Part shown: in pieces, positions 44,350 to 53,036 of the stretch
Layout of the letters: each line of letters starts with the position of its first letter
Numbering within the stretch: position 1 is the stretch's first letter
NCBI GenBank assembly: GCA_964544885.1
Contig: CAZJDX010000020.1
Span: forward strand, 3,154 to 67,153
DNA length: 64,000 bases
Direction of reading: 5' to 3'
DNA from: QQVM01 sp964544885
Lineage (GTDB): Bacteria; Bacteroidota; Bacteroidia; AKYH767-A; 2013-40CM-41-45
The notes under the pieces: generated by a model
Told to the model about the DNA's origin: nothing
Seen by the model: the letters and a program-made list of their open reading frames with translations, nothing else
The model's database searches: none
Position numbers and translations under genes: made by a program

Positions 44350-45551
44350 ATCCTTTTCAATAAAGGTGGATGGGAATAATGTACAAAAACATAAGCCGGA
44401 TGAGGGAGCAGATTACTGAGGTTGTCGGCTGATAATTTCTTCAATGCCTGAACCAGCGCTTCAGCCCTATATGTTTTGCGGGCGAAAGCGTCGGCCTGGT
44501 ACTCATGTCTGCGTGAAAGAACATTCGAGATAATACCCAGGATCGTACTCAAGGGAGTGTAGAGAATACTGAAAGAAATCAGGTCAAGATGAAAGGCGGA
44601 AGCTTTAGCGCCGAGAGCTTTTGCAAATGCCTCATTGCCCAGGAAAAGTGACAATACATAAAGCATAATGCCGGATTGAACTATAGCCCATACCAATCCC
44701 GTCCTGGTATGTTTAAGTCTGAAATGACCGGTTTCATGTGCAAGCACAGCAATTAATTCATCGGTAGTGTGATTCTTTATGAGTGTATCAAATAATACGA
44801 TTTTCTTCTTTTTACCAAGGCCGGAAAAAAAAGCGTTGGCTTTTGAACTACGCTTTGAACCGTCCATCACATAAATGTCCTTCAGGGCAAATCCGTTCTC
44901 TGCACAATAACTTCTGATGGCGTTGGACAACTCTCCTTCCAGCAGTGGACTCAGTTTATTGAAGATTGGCAATAACAAGGATGTATAAAAAGTACTTGCC
45001 AGGATCATCACAACGATAAAGACGAGCCAGGCAAAAAGCCAAAAGAACTCTCCGGTTGTAGCGTTAATATTGAGTAAAAGTGCGGCAAGGGAACCGCCCA
45101 GAATCAACATGAGTGCTAAACTCTTCAACTTATCCATAACAAAGAGTCTGACGCTCGATTTATTGAAGCCAAATTTCTCCTCAATGACAAAGGTCTTGTA
45201 AATTTCAAATGGTAATGACAGCAGGCCGGAAGCAATACCTAAAAAACCAAAGAAGACCAGGCTAATCCATATCTCACCCATGATGAAAGTCCTGATCCAG
45301 CTATCCAGCGCTCCAAATCCGCCTGTGAATAGCAAGAACAAGAACACGAGGAAACTGAACGCAGAAGTGAATTGTGTAAAACGATGATTGGTCCGGTAAT
45401 ATTCCTGCGACTTTCTGTACTTTTCTTCATCATATATATCCCTCGCTTCTGAAGGAAGACGAGGATCAAGGCGGCTGAGGTTGAGGAAATCAAGCAGTCT
45501 GTCAAAGACAAAACTGATTGAAATTATGGTTACAAGGATCGTCAGTTCCAT
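44325..45551 (-). CDS. M48-family (Ste24/CAAX-type) membrane zinc metalloprotease
   Basis: A 408-residue integral-membrane protease with about seven hydrophobic segments. The zinc motif HETGH is at about 272-276 (AVLAHETGHFRLKH) and the third ligand Glu is in RRHEYQADAFA. The N-terminal region and length match Ste24/CAAX prenyl protease 1 homologues, which in bacteria degrade or process membrane proteins. It follows the VWA gene by 9 bp and shares its operon. Its end overlaps the end of the convergent oxidoreductase gene. Confidence 0.9.
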   Translation of the reverse strand: MELTILVTIISISFVFDRLLDFLNLSRLDPRLPSEARDIYDEEKYRKSQEYYRTNHRFTQFTSAFSFLVFLFLLFTGGFGALDSWIRTFIMGEIWISLVFFGFLGIASGLLSLPFEIYKTFVIEEKFGFNKSSVRLFVMDKLKSLALMLILGGSLAALLLNINATTGEFFWLFAWLVFIVVMILASTFYTSLLLPIFNKLSPLLEGELSNAIRSYCAENGFALKDIYVMDGSKRSSKANAFFSGLGKKKKIVLFDTLIKNHTTDELIAVLAHETGHFRLKHTRTGLVWAIVQSGIMLYVLSLFLGNEAFAKALGAKASAFHLDLISFSILYTPLSTILGIISNVLSRRHEYQADAFARKTYRAEALVQALKKLSADNLSNLLPHPAYVFVHYSHPPLLKRIQALEKKE

Positions 45552-45560
45552 CCGGAAAGA

Positions 45561-47648
45561 TCAATAGGCGCCAGAACGCTTTCGAAGGAACCACTCCATG
45601 CTGAGCAGACCCAGAATGAGGAAAAACACCCACTTAAGGCTCACAAGATCCTGCATCTTGTAATGCGAGTAAGAAACAGACTTCAGGTCATCCCGTTGAT
45701 CGAGTTCCGAAAAAACAGAATCCAGCGTATGAGGATAAAACATCTTCCCTCCTGAGTTTGCAGCAAGCGTATAGAGCAATTGGTGGTCAGCTACCGTTTC
45801 CGATTGTTCCGCATGCAGGGCGCTGACCGTGAAGGAGCCTTGTGCATTCAGGACCTGGTCGCCGGCATTAACCGTAGCCGTATACCGGTAATCGCCAACC
45901 GGAAGATAACCTGCGTTCAAATGGTAAGCCCTGTCGGTTTTTGAAAAAACATAGGGGAAATTTTTACTGTTCTGATTGGTAATGGTGATCCTCACATCGG
46001 GTTCGTGGATAAGTTCATAGCTGTTATTATATACTTCTGCATCGAAAGTTACCGGTTCATTTTCGGCATAATTGGTTCTTGCGATAAGTCTGAAACGACT
46101 ACGCGTCTCCTTTACCACCAGGTTTTGTACAGTCTTATTGACCAATTCATTGAATACGTTGAAGTTTCCATGTCTTACAAAATCGTCAAGTTTCCATCTC
46201 CAAAGACCTTCACCACAGAGTATTCCCGTCCGTACAGATCCGCTGCCGCTGAACACAAGAAGAGGGTCCTTCGTAACAACAGAACCCACCTGTTGAGTGA
46301 GCAGAGAATAGTAGTCTGAATTGTAGGTGTATTTCCCGAAAGGACTAAGCAAGGGTGGAAACTGAGGGAGCACAGCCTTTGCTTCGTCAGAAAGGGTAAA
46401 CAAGGTGAAGGTCTGATTGACGGAGGCATTGACGGCATTAATTTTTTCAAGAGAACTGTTGATGCTGATCAGGGATTTCAGTTCGTTGAAGCGGCTTGCC
46501 GAAGTTTGGGCGCCCAGAATGAACCAGGCAGGGATGCTTTCACTGACCAACTGCGAATAAATGGAATTGAGTTCACTTGACTTCGTCGGAAGATTATGGA
46601 AAATGACCAGGTTGAATTCTTTCACTGAGCCGTTGAAATCAGCGATCAAGGCGCTTGTCATTGTATAGTTTTGATTGCTTTCAATGGCATGCTTAACGGC
46701 AGCCAGGTCAGGATGAGGGGCATTGGCCAGTAAGAGTATTTTCTGCCGGCTTTCCTTTACTTCAATGTAAATATCTCTTGAATTATTGGTATAGGTTACT
46801 TCGTCTTCAAGGGTACTGAGTTCAATTCTGTATCGCTTCATACCGGCAGATTTCGCGTCCAGTATGACAGGAATGAGTTGACTGAAACGGTTACCGCTTA
46901 TCTGAAAACTCCGTGAAAAAAGCAGAGTAGAATCCTCAAACACGTTGAGGGTAGCCTGTGAAGCGTTACAGCGTCGAGCTTCTATGTTGATTTCAACCGG
47001 AAAGGCGTTACCAAGGTAAACAACCCTGTTATAATTCAGATCCGAAAGCAAGAGATCCTTACGTACGGAAGTGTCACCCAGTGCAATTGTATAGACGGGT
47101 ACTTTCGGGCCTTTGAGATATACAGGATTACTTCCTTTGTTATACAATCCATCGGAGGCAATGACTACAGCACCGACATTCCGGTTACCTAACCTGATAT
47201 CCATTTCTTCATACAGCTTACTGAAATCCGTTTCTTTATCGGTATAGCTGTTGGCAAGTCCATCTCTTACCTGATCGGCCCAGCTCAATACTGTGACATC
47301 ATATTTATCGCTCAGTTTTTCAAGAAGTGAATTCACTTTTTCCGGATACTCATTCAGGTAAAAGGAGGAATCGGAATTGAGTATGATGCTGGAGGAAGCA
47401 TCCTGAGCAAAGAGAAGGATGGGCTTCTCCGTTTCCCTGAACAAGGTTCTGATCATGGGGCTGAGCAGCAGAAAGGAGAGAATGCTTACAGCGGAAAAGC
47501 GCAAGAAAAACAGGATGCGTCTGAACCAGGGATGTTGATTATCCTGTTGCCGAAAATTTCTGTACAGGATCCAGGCATAGATGAATCCAAGGAGCAGGCA
47601 AATGAAAATCCACCAGGCGGAAATCTGGGTGAGTAGCTGAAAGTTCAT
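45561..47648 (-). CDS. Membrane-anchored VWA-domain protein
   Basis: A 695-residue protein with two N-terminal membrane helices (about 10-30 and 45-68) and one at the C-terminus (about 668-686). A von Willebrand A-like domain (about 75-195) keeps the metal-site motif DASSS (DxSxS) and the VVIASDGLYNKGS loop. A long beta-rich region follows. Such proteins (BatA-like and glutamine-amidotransferase-like families) act in envelope assembly in unknown ways. A -7 box 8 bases before its ATG suggests a near-leaderless mRNA. M48 follows in the same operon. Confidence 0.8.
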   Translation of the reverse strand: MNFQLLTQISAWWIFICLLLGFIYAWILYRNFRQQDNQHPWFRRILFFLRFSAVSILSFLLLSPMIRTLFRETEKPILLFAQDASSSIILNSDSSFYLNEYPEKVNSLLEKLSDKYDVTVLSWADQVRDGLANSYTDKETDFSKLYEEMDIRLGNRNVGAVVIASDGLYNKGSNPVYLKGPKVPVYTIALGDTSVRKDLLLSDLNYNRVVYLGNAFPVEINIEARRCNASQATLNVFEDSTLLFSRSFQISGNRFSQLIPVILDAKSAGMKRYRIELSTLEDEVTYTNNSRDIYIEVKESRQKILLLANAPHPDLAAVKHAIESNQNYTMTSALIADFNGSVKEFNLVIFHNLPTKSSELNSIYSQLVSESIPAWFILGAQTSASRFNELKSLISINSSLEKINAVNASVNQTFTLFTLSDEAKAVLPQFPPLLSPFGKYTYNSDYYSLLTQQVGSVVTKDPLLVFSGSGSVRTGILCGEGLWRWKLDDFVRHGNFNVFNELVNKTVQNLVVKETRSRFRLIARTNYAENEPVTFDAEVYNNSYELIHEPDVRITITNQNSKNFPYVFSKTDRAYHLNAGYLPVGDYRYTATVNAGDQVLNAQGSFTVSALHAEQSETVADHQLLYTLAANSGGKMFYPHTLDSVFSELDQRDDLKSVSYSHYKMQDLVSLKWVFFLILGLLSMEWFLRKRSGAY

Positions 47649-47656
47649 AAAGTCGG

Positions 47657-47664
47657 CAAAGATA
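47657..47664 (-). promoter_or_regulatory. -7 box for the VWA-M48 operon
   Basis: The minus strand reads TATCTTTG, an exact match, with 8 bases to the ATG at 47648. Confidence 0.55.
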
Positions 47665-47716
47665 AAGAATGTAACATCAGCGGTGATAAATTATTCCTTG
47701 CACCAGGCCTGAAAAT

Positions 47717-47746
47717 ACAAACATCCCCCGGTTGGAGGATGTTTGT
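47717..47746 (-). terminator. Terminator hairpin of rnpB
   Basis: ACAAACATCC (47717-47726) and GGATGTTTGT (47737-47746) form a perfect 10-bp stem around a 10-base loop. On the minus strand a short T-rich tract (ATTTTC) follows. It begins right after the 3' end of the RNase P RNA. Confidence 0.7.
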
Positions 47747-48145
47747 TCATCGCGGGTTTATAAGCCGGGTTCTGTCTTCCGGGATGAACCGGAATTTCTA
47801 TCATTTATCTGGGATGCTGTTCACACAGCACCTCAATCAACCTACCCACCATGCCTGCCCGCGGGGGCAACGAACGAGCCGTTCTTGATGTCTTTCGACA
47901 AAGCATGGCTTATTTGGTTTTTCAACTCCTGAGGTTTACCCGAATGCATCTTGCGAAAACATTCCGTGAGCTCTTACCTCACGTTTTCACCCTTATCCCG
48001 AATGAACGGGACGGTAATTTTCTGCGGCACTTTCTGTGACGAATGCGTTACCGGATTCGCCCCTTCCCGTTAGGAAGCAGGATGCTCTGTGTTGCCCGGA
48101 CTTTCCTCTCCGACTCAGGGTCAAAGCGATAGAACCACCCGCGAC
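47747..48145 (-). ncRNA. rnpB: RNase P RNA component (type A)
   Basis: About 399 nt on the minus strand. The hallmark GAGGAAAGTCCGGGC (plus strand 48094-48108) lies near the 5' end, and ACAGAACCCGGCTTA (47761-47775) near the 3' end. The terminal P1 helix forms from TCGCGGG near the 5' end (plus strand 48138-48144) and CCCGCGA at the 3' end (47750-47756). RNase P cleaves 5' leaders from precursor tRNAs. The exact ends are estimates, within about 10 nt. Short open frames in this stretch are not genes. Confidence 0.92.
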
Positions 48146-48161
48146 AATTTTTTATTCCTTA

Positions 48162-48169
48162 CAAAAATA
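48162..48169 (-). promoter_or_regulatory. -7 box for rnpB
   Basis: The minus strand reads TATTTTTG, an exact TAnnTTTG match, 16 bases before the estimated RNA 5' end. Confidence 0.45.
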
Positions 48170-48320
48170 CAAATTTTCACGGGCTTAAAAAAATCGAAGG
48201 ACAGATGAATCCGGATACAATCATAAGGGATACGGGATGACACCATCTGAATCAGAATCATTGCCCTGAAAACATTTGCCTAAAATTCTTGTTCCAGGGA
48301 TGGCGAGAAACTGAAATCAG

Positions 48321-48328
48321 TACATTTG
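48321..48328 (+). promoter_or_regulatory. -7 box for the TonB receptor-DUF4249 operon
   Basis: TACATTTG, an exact match, 36 bases before the ATG at 48365. It overlaps an in-frame TTG at 48326, so that codon is not the start. Confidence 0.5.
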
Positions 48329-48364
48329 CCTTCCTTTTTGAAAAGCCGTCTGCATTTATCCGTC

Positions 48365-50740
48365 ATGTACAGAAGAATATGGTTTTCTTTACTTAGCATT
48401 TACCCCATCTTCTTTCCGCTGCTGGTAACAGCCCAAAAAAATTTTACGGTAAGTGGATTTGTTAAGGAAGCCGGGACCGGTGAATCTCTTCTTGGGACCA
48501 ATGTTTATGTTAAGGAGAACTTAAAAGGAACGGTTACGAACAGTTACGGATTTTATTCCTTAACCCTGCCGGAGGGTAATTACACCATCGTTTTTTCTTA
48601 TATCGGATTCATCACTCAGGAGTTTCCGCTATCGCTCAACAAAGATATTCCGCTCAATGTGAATCTTGGAATAAAGGCCATTGAAACCCAGGAGGTAGTC
48701 ATTACCGCGGAGAAAGCCGACCGAAACGTACAAAGCACAGATATGGGGAAGGAGAAGATCGAGATTGAAACCATCAAAGCGCTTCCTGCCTTTATGGGCG
48801 AAGTTGACGTCTTGAAATCCATCCAACTTCTGCCAGGTGTACAAAGTGCCGGTGAAGGTAACAGCGGTTATTATGTACGAGGTGGTGGCCCGGATCAAAA
48901 CTTAATTCTGCTGGATGAAGCCAATGTTTACAATGCCTCCCACCTCTTTGGCTTTTTCTCGGTCTTTAATGCCGATGCAGTGCAGAATGTAACGCTGACC
49001 AAGGGTGGAATGCCTGCGAATTACGGAGGGAGGTTGTCTTCCGTACTTGACATTCAGATGAAAGAAGGAAACAATCAGAAGTTTGGGGCGGAAGGAGGAT
49101 TGGGATTTGTGTCCTCCAGACTGACATTGGAAGGACCGATCAAAAAAGATACAGGTTCTTTCATGATTTCAGGACGAAGGACCTTTATTGACCTCTTCAT
49201 GCAGAAACCTTTTATCAGTGAAGGCTCGGATATAGAAGGCAATAAATATTATTTCTATGATTTAAACCTGAAAGCGAATTACAGATTGAGTGACAAGGAT
49301 CGCCTGTTTCTGAGCGGGTATTTTGGCAGGGATGTTTTCAATTTCAAAAGTCCGGATTCCGACTTCAGCATAAAAGTTCCCTGGGGGAATGCCACTACTA
49401 CCCTTCGCTGGAATCACCTGTTCAACAACAGGTTGTTCCTGAATACTTCGCTCATCTATACAAATTACAATTTCGAATTTGAAGGCGGACAGGAAGGCTT
49501 CAGTTTCAAATTATTTTCCGGAATCACAGACTACAATTTAAAAGTGGATTTCACCTGGTTACCGGAACCAAGACATACTCTAAAATTCGGAGCGCAGTAT
49601 ATTTTTCATGTATTTGTACCCAGTAATGCTTCGGCAAAATCCGGTGAAGTTGAATTTGACCTGGGGAAAATACTCAGGCAGTACGCGCATGATGTTGCGC
49701 TTTACATAAATGACGAGATCGATCTTTCGGATAAGTGGAAAATTAACGCGGGACTGCGCGGAACCATGTTCAGTCAGGTTGGTCCATTCGACAGGTTCGT
49801 CAGAGATCCTCTTAAAAAAACAGTGATTGATACGGTAAGATATTCATCGGGAGAAGAAGTCCAGACCTATTCCAATATTGAGCCGCGCCTCTCGCTCAGG
49901 TATGCCATTCGGAATTCTTCTTCCATCAAGGCCGCTTATACCCAGAACTATCAGTATATACACCTGGCATCTTTATCCGGGGTTTCTTTGCCCACTGATG
50001 TCTGGATTCCCAGTTCCGATGTAGTGAAGCCGCAGTTCGCAACCCAATACGCCATTGGATACTTTCAAAACCTGAAGAACAACAGCTGGGAGACAAGCCT
50101 GGAGTTGTATTACAAGGAAATGAAGAACCAGATCGAATACGAAGAAGGCTTTCTTCCGGAGAATTCCGTGAATGACAATGTTGACAATAATTTTGTATTC
50201 GGCGACGGATGGAGCTATGGCGCAGAGCTATTCATTAAAAAGGCGAAGGGTAAATTCAATGGTTGGGCAGGTTATACGCTGGCATGGACCCGGAGAAAAT
50301 TTCCGGATCTGAACAGAGGCAAGACCTTTTCTCCCAAGTACGACAGGAGGCATGATGTTTCCATTGTGCTCATTTACGAAGCAGGAAAACGCTGGACATT
50401 GGGCGCCACTTGGGTGTATGCCACAGGAAACCTCAATACTTTCCCGGAAAGGCTCTACGTACTTTCGAATGGAGATGTAGTGCAGGATTATGGAGAACAA
50501 AGAAATAACTACCGGCTTGCCCCCTACCACAGACTTGACCTGAGCGCGACACTTAAAAACAAACCGGGTAAGAAATTTGAGTCAAGCTGGAACTTTAGCT
50601 TCTTTAATGTTTACAACAGATACAATCCCTACATCATTTATTTTGATACCGAATACAACGGCGAGAACATCAGCATAGAAGCAAAACAGATCTCCCTGTT
50701 TCCCTTTATCCCCAGTATAACCTATAATTTCAAATTCTGA
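48365..50740 (+). CDS. TonB-dependent receptor with carboxypeptidase-regulatory N-domain
   Basis: A 791-residue outer-membrane receptor: signal peptide (about 1-24, LLVTAQ), carboxypeptidase-regulatory-like domain (about 28-112, GTVTNSYGFYSLTLPEGNYT), plug (about 135-235, MGEVDVLKSIQLLPGVQSA and YYVRGGGPDQNLILLDEA) and a barrel ending in an aromatic residue (SITYNFKF). The DUF4249 lipoprotein gene follows by 49 bp, a standard pairing in Bacteroidota of unknown cargo. I start at the ATG at 48365; an in-frame TTG 13 codons upstream overlaps the -7 box. Confidence 0.92.
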   Translation: MYRRIWFSLLSIYPIFFPLLVTAQKNFTVSGFVKEAGTGESLLGTNVYVKENLKGTVTNSYGFYSLTLPEGNYTIVFSYIGFITQEFPLSLNKDIPLNVNLGIKAIETQEVVITAEKADRNVQSTDMGKEKIEIETIKALPAFMGEVDVLKSIQLLPGVQSAGEGNSGYYVRGGGPDQNLILLDEANVYNASHLFGFFSVFNADAVQNVTLTKGGMPANYGGRLSSVLDIQMKEGNNQKFGAEGGLGFVSSRLTLEGPIKKDTGSFMISGRRTFIDLFMQKPFISEGSDIEGNKYYFYDLNLKANYRLSDKDRLFLSGYFGRDVFNFKSPDSDFSIKVPWGNATTTLRWNHLFNNRLFLNTSLIYTNYNFEFEGGQEGFSFKLFSGITDYNLKVDFTWLPEPRHTLKFGAQYIFHVFVPSNASAKSGEVEFDLGKILRQYAHDVALYINDEIDLSDKWKINAGLRGTMFSQVGPFDRFVRDPLKKTVIDTVRYSSGEEVQTYSNIEPRLSLRYAIRNSSSIKAAYTQNYQYIHLASLSGVSLPTDVWIPSSDVVKPQFATQYAIGYFQNLKNNSWETSLELYYKEMKNQIEYEEGFLPENSVNDNVDNNFVFGDGWSYGAELFIKKAKGKFNGWAGYTLAWTRRKFPDLNRGKTFSPKYDRRHDVSIVLIYEAGKRWTLGATWVYATGNLNTFPERLYVLSNGDVVQDYGEQRNNYRLAPYHRLDLSATLKNKPGKKFESSWNFSFFNVYNRYNPYIIYFDTEYNGENISIEAKQISLFPFIPSITYNFKF

Positions 50741-50789
50741 AAGCAATGCCGGAAGCGGCAGAAAATAAACCAGGTCAAGAGAAAAGCCC

Positions 50790-51674
50790 ATGCGGTTCAT
50801 AAATTCACTGATAGTTTTACTCATCCTCGTCATTCTGCAGTCTTGCGAAAAGAATGTCACTGTCGAAATTCCCGAATCAGAACCATTGATCGTAGTTGAA
50901 GGATATATTGAAAACGGAAAGAATCCCTTGCTTGTCTTATCCAGAACACTTCCTTTCTTCGGCAGCATAAATACCAGTACGGTTTTTCAGCAAACTATCC
51001 AGGGGGCACGCGTCATCGTGAGTGATGGTATGATCACGGATACACTCGATCAGATACCCGGCATCGGAGTGTATACATCGTCAAGGATAACAGGTCAGGA
51101 GAACCGCAGCTATTCGCTCAGGGTAGAAACCGAAGGTAAAGTGCTCACATCCTTAACCCATATTCCCACCTCGATCGCACTCGACAGTGTATGGTTTGAA
51201 GTAAGCGGTACGCGCGATTCACTTGGTTTTGCATGGGCACATCTCACTGATCCTGATACCCTGGGTAATCATTACCGGTGGTTTGCACAAAGGATCAATT
51301 CCTATACTTTTGGAGATAATATCGGCAGACAAAAGGATTCGGTCTTAATCGCTCCAAATGGTTCGGTCTTCGAGGACAAATTCATCAACGGAAAAAGTTT
51401 CGACCTGGGATATCAGAGAGGAAATCATCCTAATTCAACCAAGGAAGATGACCTGAATGATGAAAGATTCTTCTTCAAAAAAGGCGATACCATTGTGGTA
51501 AAATTCTGCACGCTTGACCGTGCGCATTTCGAATTCTGGAGAACGGAAGAAACGCAGGTCTCCAATAACGGAAATCCTTTTGCCTCTCCTGCTCCGGTCA
51601 GGGGAAATATCAATGGAGGATTGGGTATTTGGGGAGGTTATGCTGCAAAATTTGATACAATTATTGCTAATTAA
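50790..51674 (+). CDS. DUF4249 domain lipoprotein
   Basis: A 294-residue protein with a lipobox (LVILQSC, Cys at about 17) and the DUF4249 start (EPLIVVEGYIENGKNPLLVL), with a beta-rich body. DUF4249 proteins are outer-membrane lipoproteins paired with TonB receptors, as with the gene 49 bp upstream, and are thought to form a receptor complex in the way SusD-like proteins do, but function is not established. Confidence 0.88.
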   Translation: MRFINSLIVLLILVILQSCEKNVTVEIPESEPLIVVEGYIENGKNPLLVLSRTLPFFGSINTSTVFQQTIQGARVIVSDGMITDTLDQIPGIGVYTSSRITGQENRSYSLRVETEGKVLTSLTHIPTSIALDSVWFEVSGTRDSLGFAWAHLTDPDTLGNHYRWFAQRINSYTFGDNIGRQKDSVLIAPNGSVFEDKFINGKSFDLGYQRGNHPNSTKEDDLNDERFFFKKGDTIVVKFCTLDRAHFEFWRTEETQVSNNGNPFASPAPVRGNINGGLGIWGGYAAKFDTIIAN

Positions 51675-51796
51675 ATCATTGTAAAACAAATAGTAACTGA
51701 CTTAATTTAAAGTAAAAAATCAAGCTTAAAGAGCCTTGAATAAATAGCCAACCTGAGTCAGAAGGTAAAGACCAAGAATTCCTAATATGAATAATT

Positions 51797-52741
51797 ATGT
51801 TAAACGAAATTGAACATGTCAAGTGCCTGATTATTGGATCAGGTCCTGCCGGTTATACAGCCGCCATCTATGCAGCGAGAGCCGATATGAAGCCCGTCAT
51901 GTATCAGGGCTTGCAACCGGGTGGGCAACTGACCATTACCACTGAAGTAGAAAACTATCCGGGTTATCCCAAGGGTACCCAAGGACCTGAGATGATGGAA
52001 GATTTCAAGGCACAGGCTGAACGCTTTGGTACGGATATCAGATTTGGTTATGCCACTTCCGTCGACTTCTCCTCTCGCCCGCTCAAAGTGGTTGTGGATG
52101 AAAGCAAGACCATCAGCGCGGATACCGTGATCATCGCCACCGGAGCATCCGCCAAATGGCTGGGACTTCCCTCTGAGGAAAAACTGAACGGGTACGGAGT
52201 TTCCGCCTGTGCCGTCTGTGACGGTTTCTTTTTCAAGGGACAGGATGTTGCCATCGTGGGCGCCGGTGATACCGCAGCGGAAGAAGCGACCTATCTTGCC
52301 AAGCTTTGTAAAAAAGTATACATGATTGTCAGGCGTGATGAGATGAGGGCCAGCAAGGCCATGCAGCACCGGGTGGAAAAAACACCGAACATCGAGATCC
52401 TCTGGAATCATGAAACGAAAGAAATTCTGGGAGACAAGACCGTAGAAGGTGTGCGGGTGGTGAACGTTAAAACAGGTGAAGAAAAAACGCTGAATGTAAC
52501 CGGCTTCTTCGTGGCGATCGGTCATCAGCCTAACTCCGCCATTTTCAAGGATTACCTTGATATGGATGAAACCGGTTATATCAAGTCCATACCGGGCAGC
52601 TCAAAAACCAATGTGGAAGGTGTTTTTGCGGCAGGCGATGTTGCCGATAAGATTTACCGTCAGGCTGTGACGGCGGCAGGTACCGGATGTATGGCAGCCC
52701 TGGATGCGGAAAGATATCTCAGCGCTAAAGGCATTCACTGA
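51797..52741 (+). CDS. trxB: Thioredoxin-disulfide reductase
   Basis: A 314-residue flavoenzyme that reduces thioredoxin with NADPH. It has the FAD-binding LIIGSGPAGYTAAIYAARA, the PGGQLTITTEVENYPGYP segment, the redox-active CAVC at about 138-141, the NADPH-binding VAIVGAGDTAAEEATYLAKL, and the C-terminal VFAAGDVADKIYRQAVTAAG. Length is normal. The 122 bp upstream show no exact -7 box. The pterin dehydratase gene follows 35 bp after its stop. Confidence 0.96.
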   Translation: MLNEIEHVKCLIIGSGPAGYTAAIYAARADMKPVMYQGLQPGGQLTITTEVENYPGYPKGTQGPEMMEDFKAQAERFGTDIRFGYATSVDFSSRPLKVVVDESKTISADTVIIATGASAKWLGLPSEEKLNGYGVSACAVCDGFFFKGQDVAIVGAGDTAAEEATYLAKLCKKVYMIVRRDEMRASKAMQHRVEKTPNIEILWNHETKEILGDKTVEGVRVVNVKTGEEKTLNVTGFFVAIGHQPNSAIFKDYLDMDETGYIKSIPGSSKTNVEGVFAAGDVADKIYRQAVTAAGTGCMAALDAERYLSAKGIH

Positions 52742-52776
52742 TAGCATCGAGTTTGATCTTTACAAAAAAAATATCC

Positions 52777-53031
52777 ATGTGGACAGAGAAAGAAAATAAG
52801 CTGCAAAGAAGTTTTGAGTTCCGGGACTTCATGCAGGCTTTTAGCTTTATGACCCGGGTTGCCTTCATCTCCGAGAAGATCAATCATCATCCCGAGTGGT
52901 CAAATGTCTGGAACAAAGTACACATCTCCCTGTGCACCCATGACGCGGGAAATATTGTAACTGAAAAAGACCGTAAACTGGCTGATCTGATCGACCGTAT
53001 CTATTCGGAATTTGCCGGACACCAATCCTGA
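52777..53031 (+). CDS. Pterin-4a-carbinolamine dehydratase
   Basis: An 84-residue PCD/DCoH family enzyme. It shows RSFEFRDFMQAFSFMTRVAF, the active-site EKINHHPEWSNVWNKVHISL and the late HDAGNIVTEKDRKLA. It dehydrates 4a-hydroxytetrahydropterin, or acts in pterin metabolism in a similar way. I start at the ATG at 52777; a TTG eight codons earlier lacks support. It is next to trxB and may be co-transcribed. Confidence 0.9.
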   Translation: MWTEKENKLQRSFEFRDFMQAFSFMTRVAFISEKINHHPEWSNVWNKVHISLCTHDAGNIVTEKDRKLADLIDRIYSEFAGHQS

Positions 53032-53036
53032 ACAGG

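Noticed and set aside
47732..48039. Open frames of about 60 codons across this stretch
   Set aside because: They lie inside the RNase P RNA, whose conserved core and end helix are clear on the minus strand.
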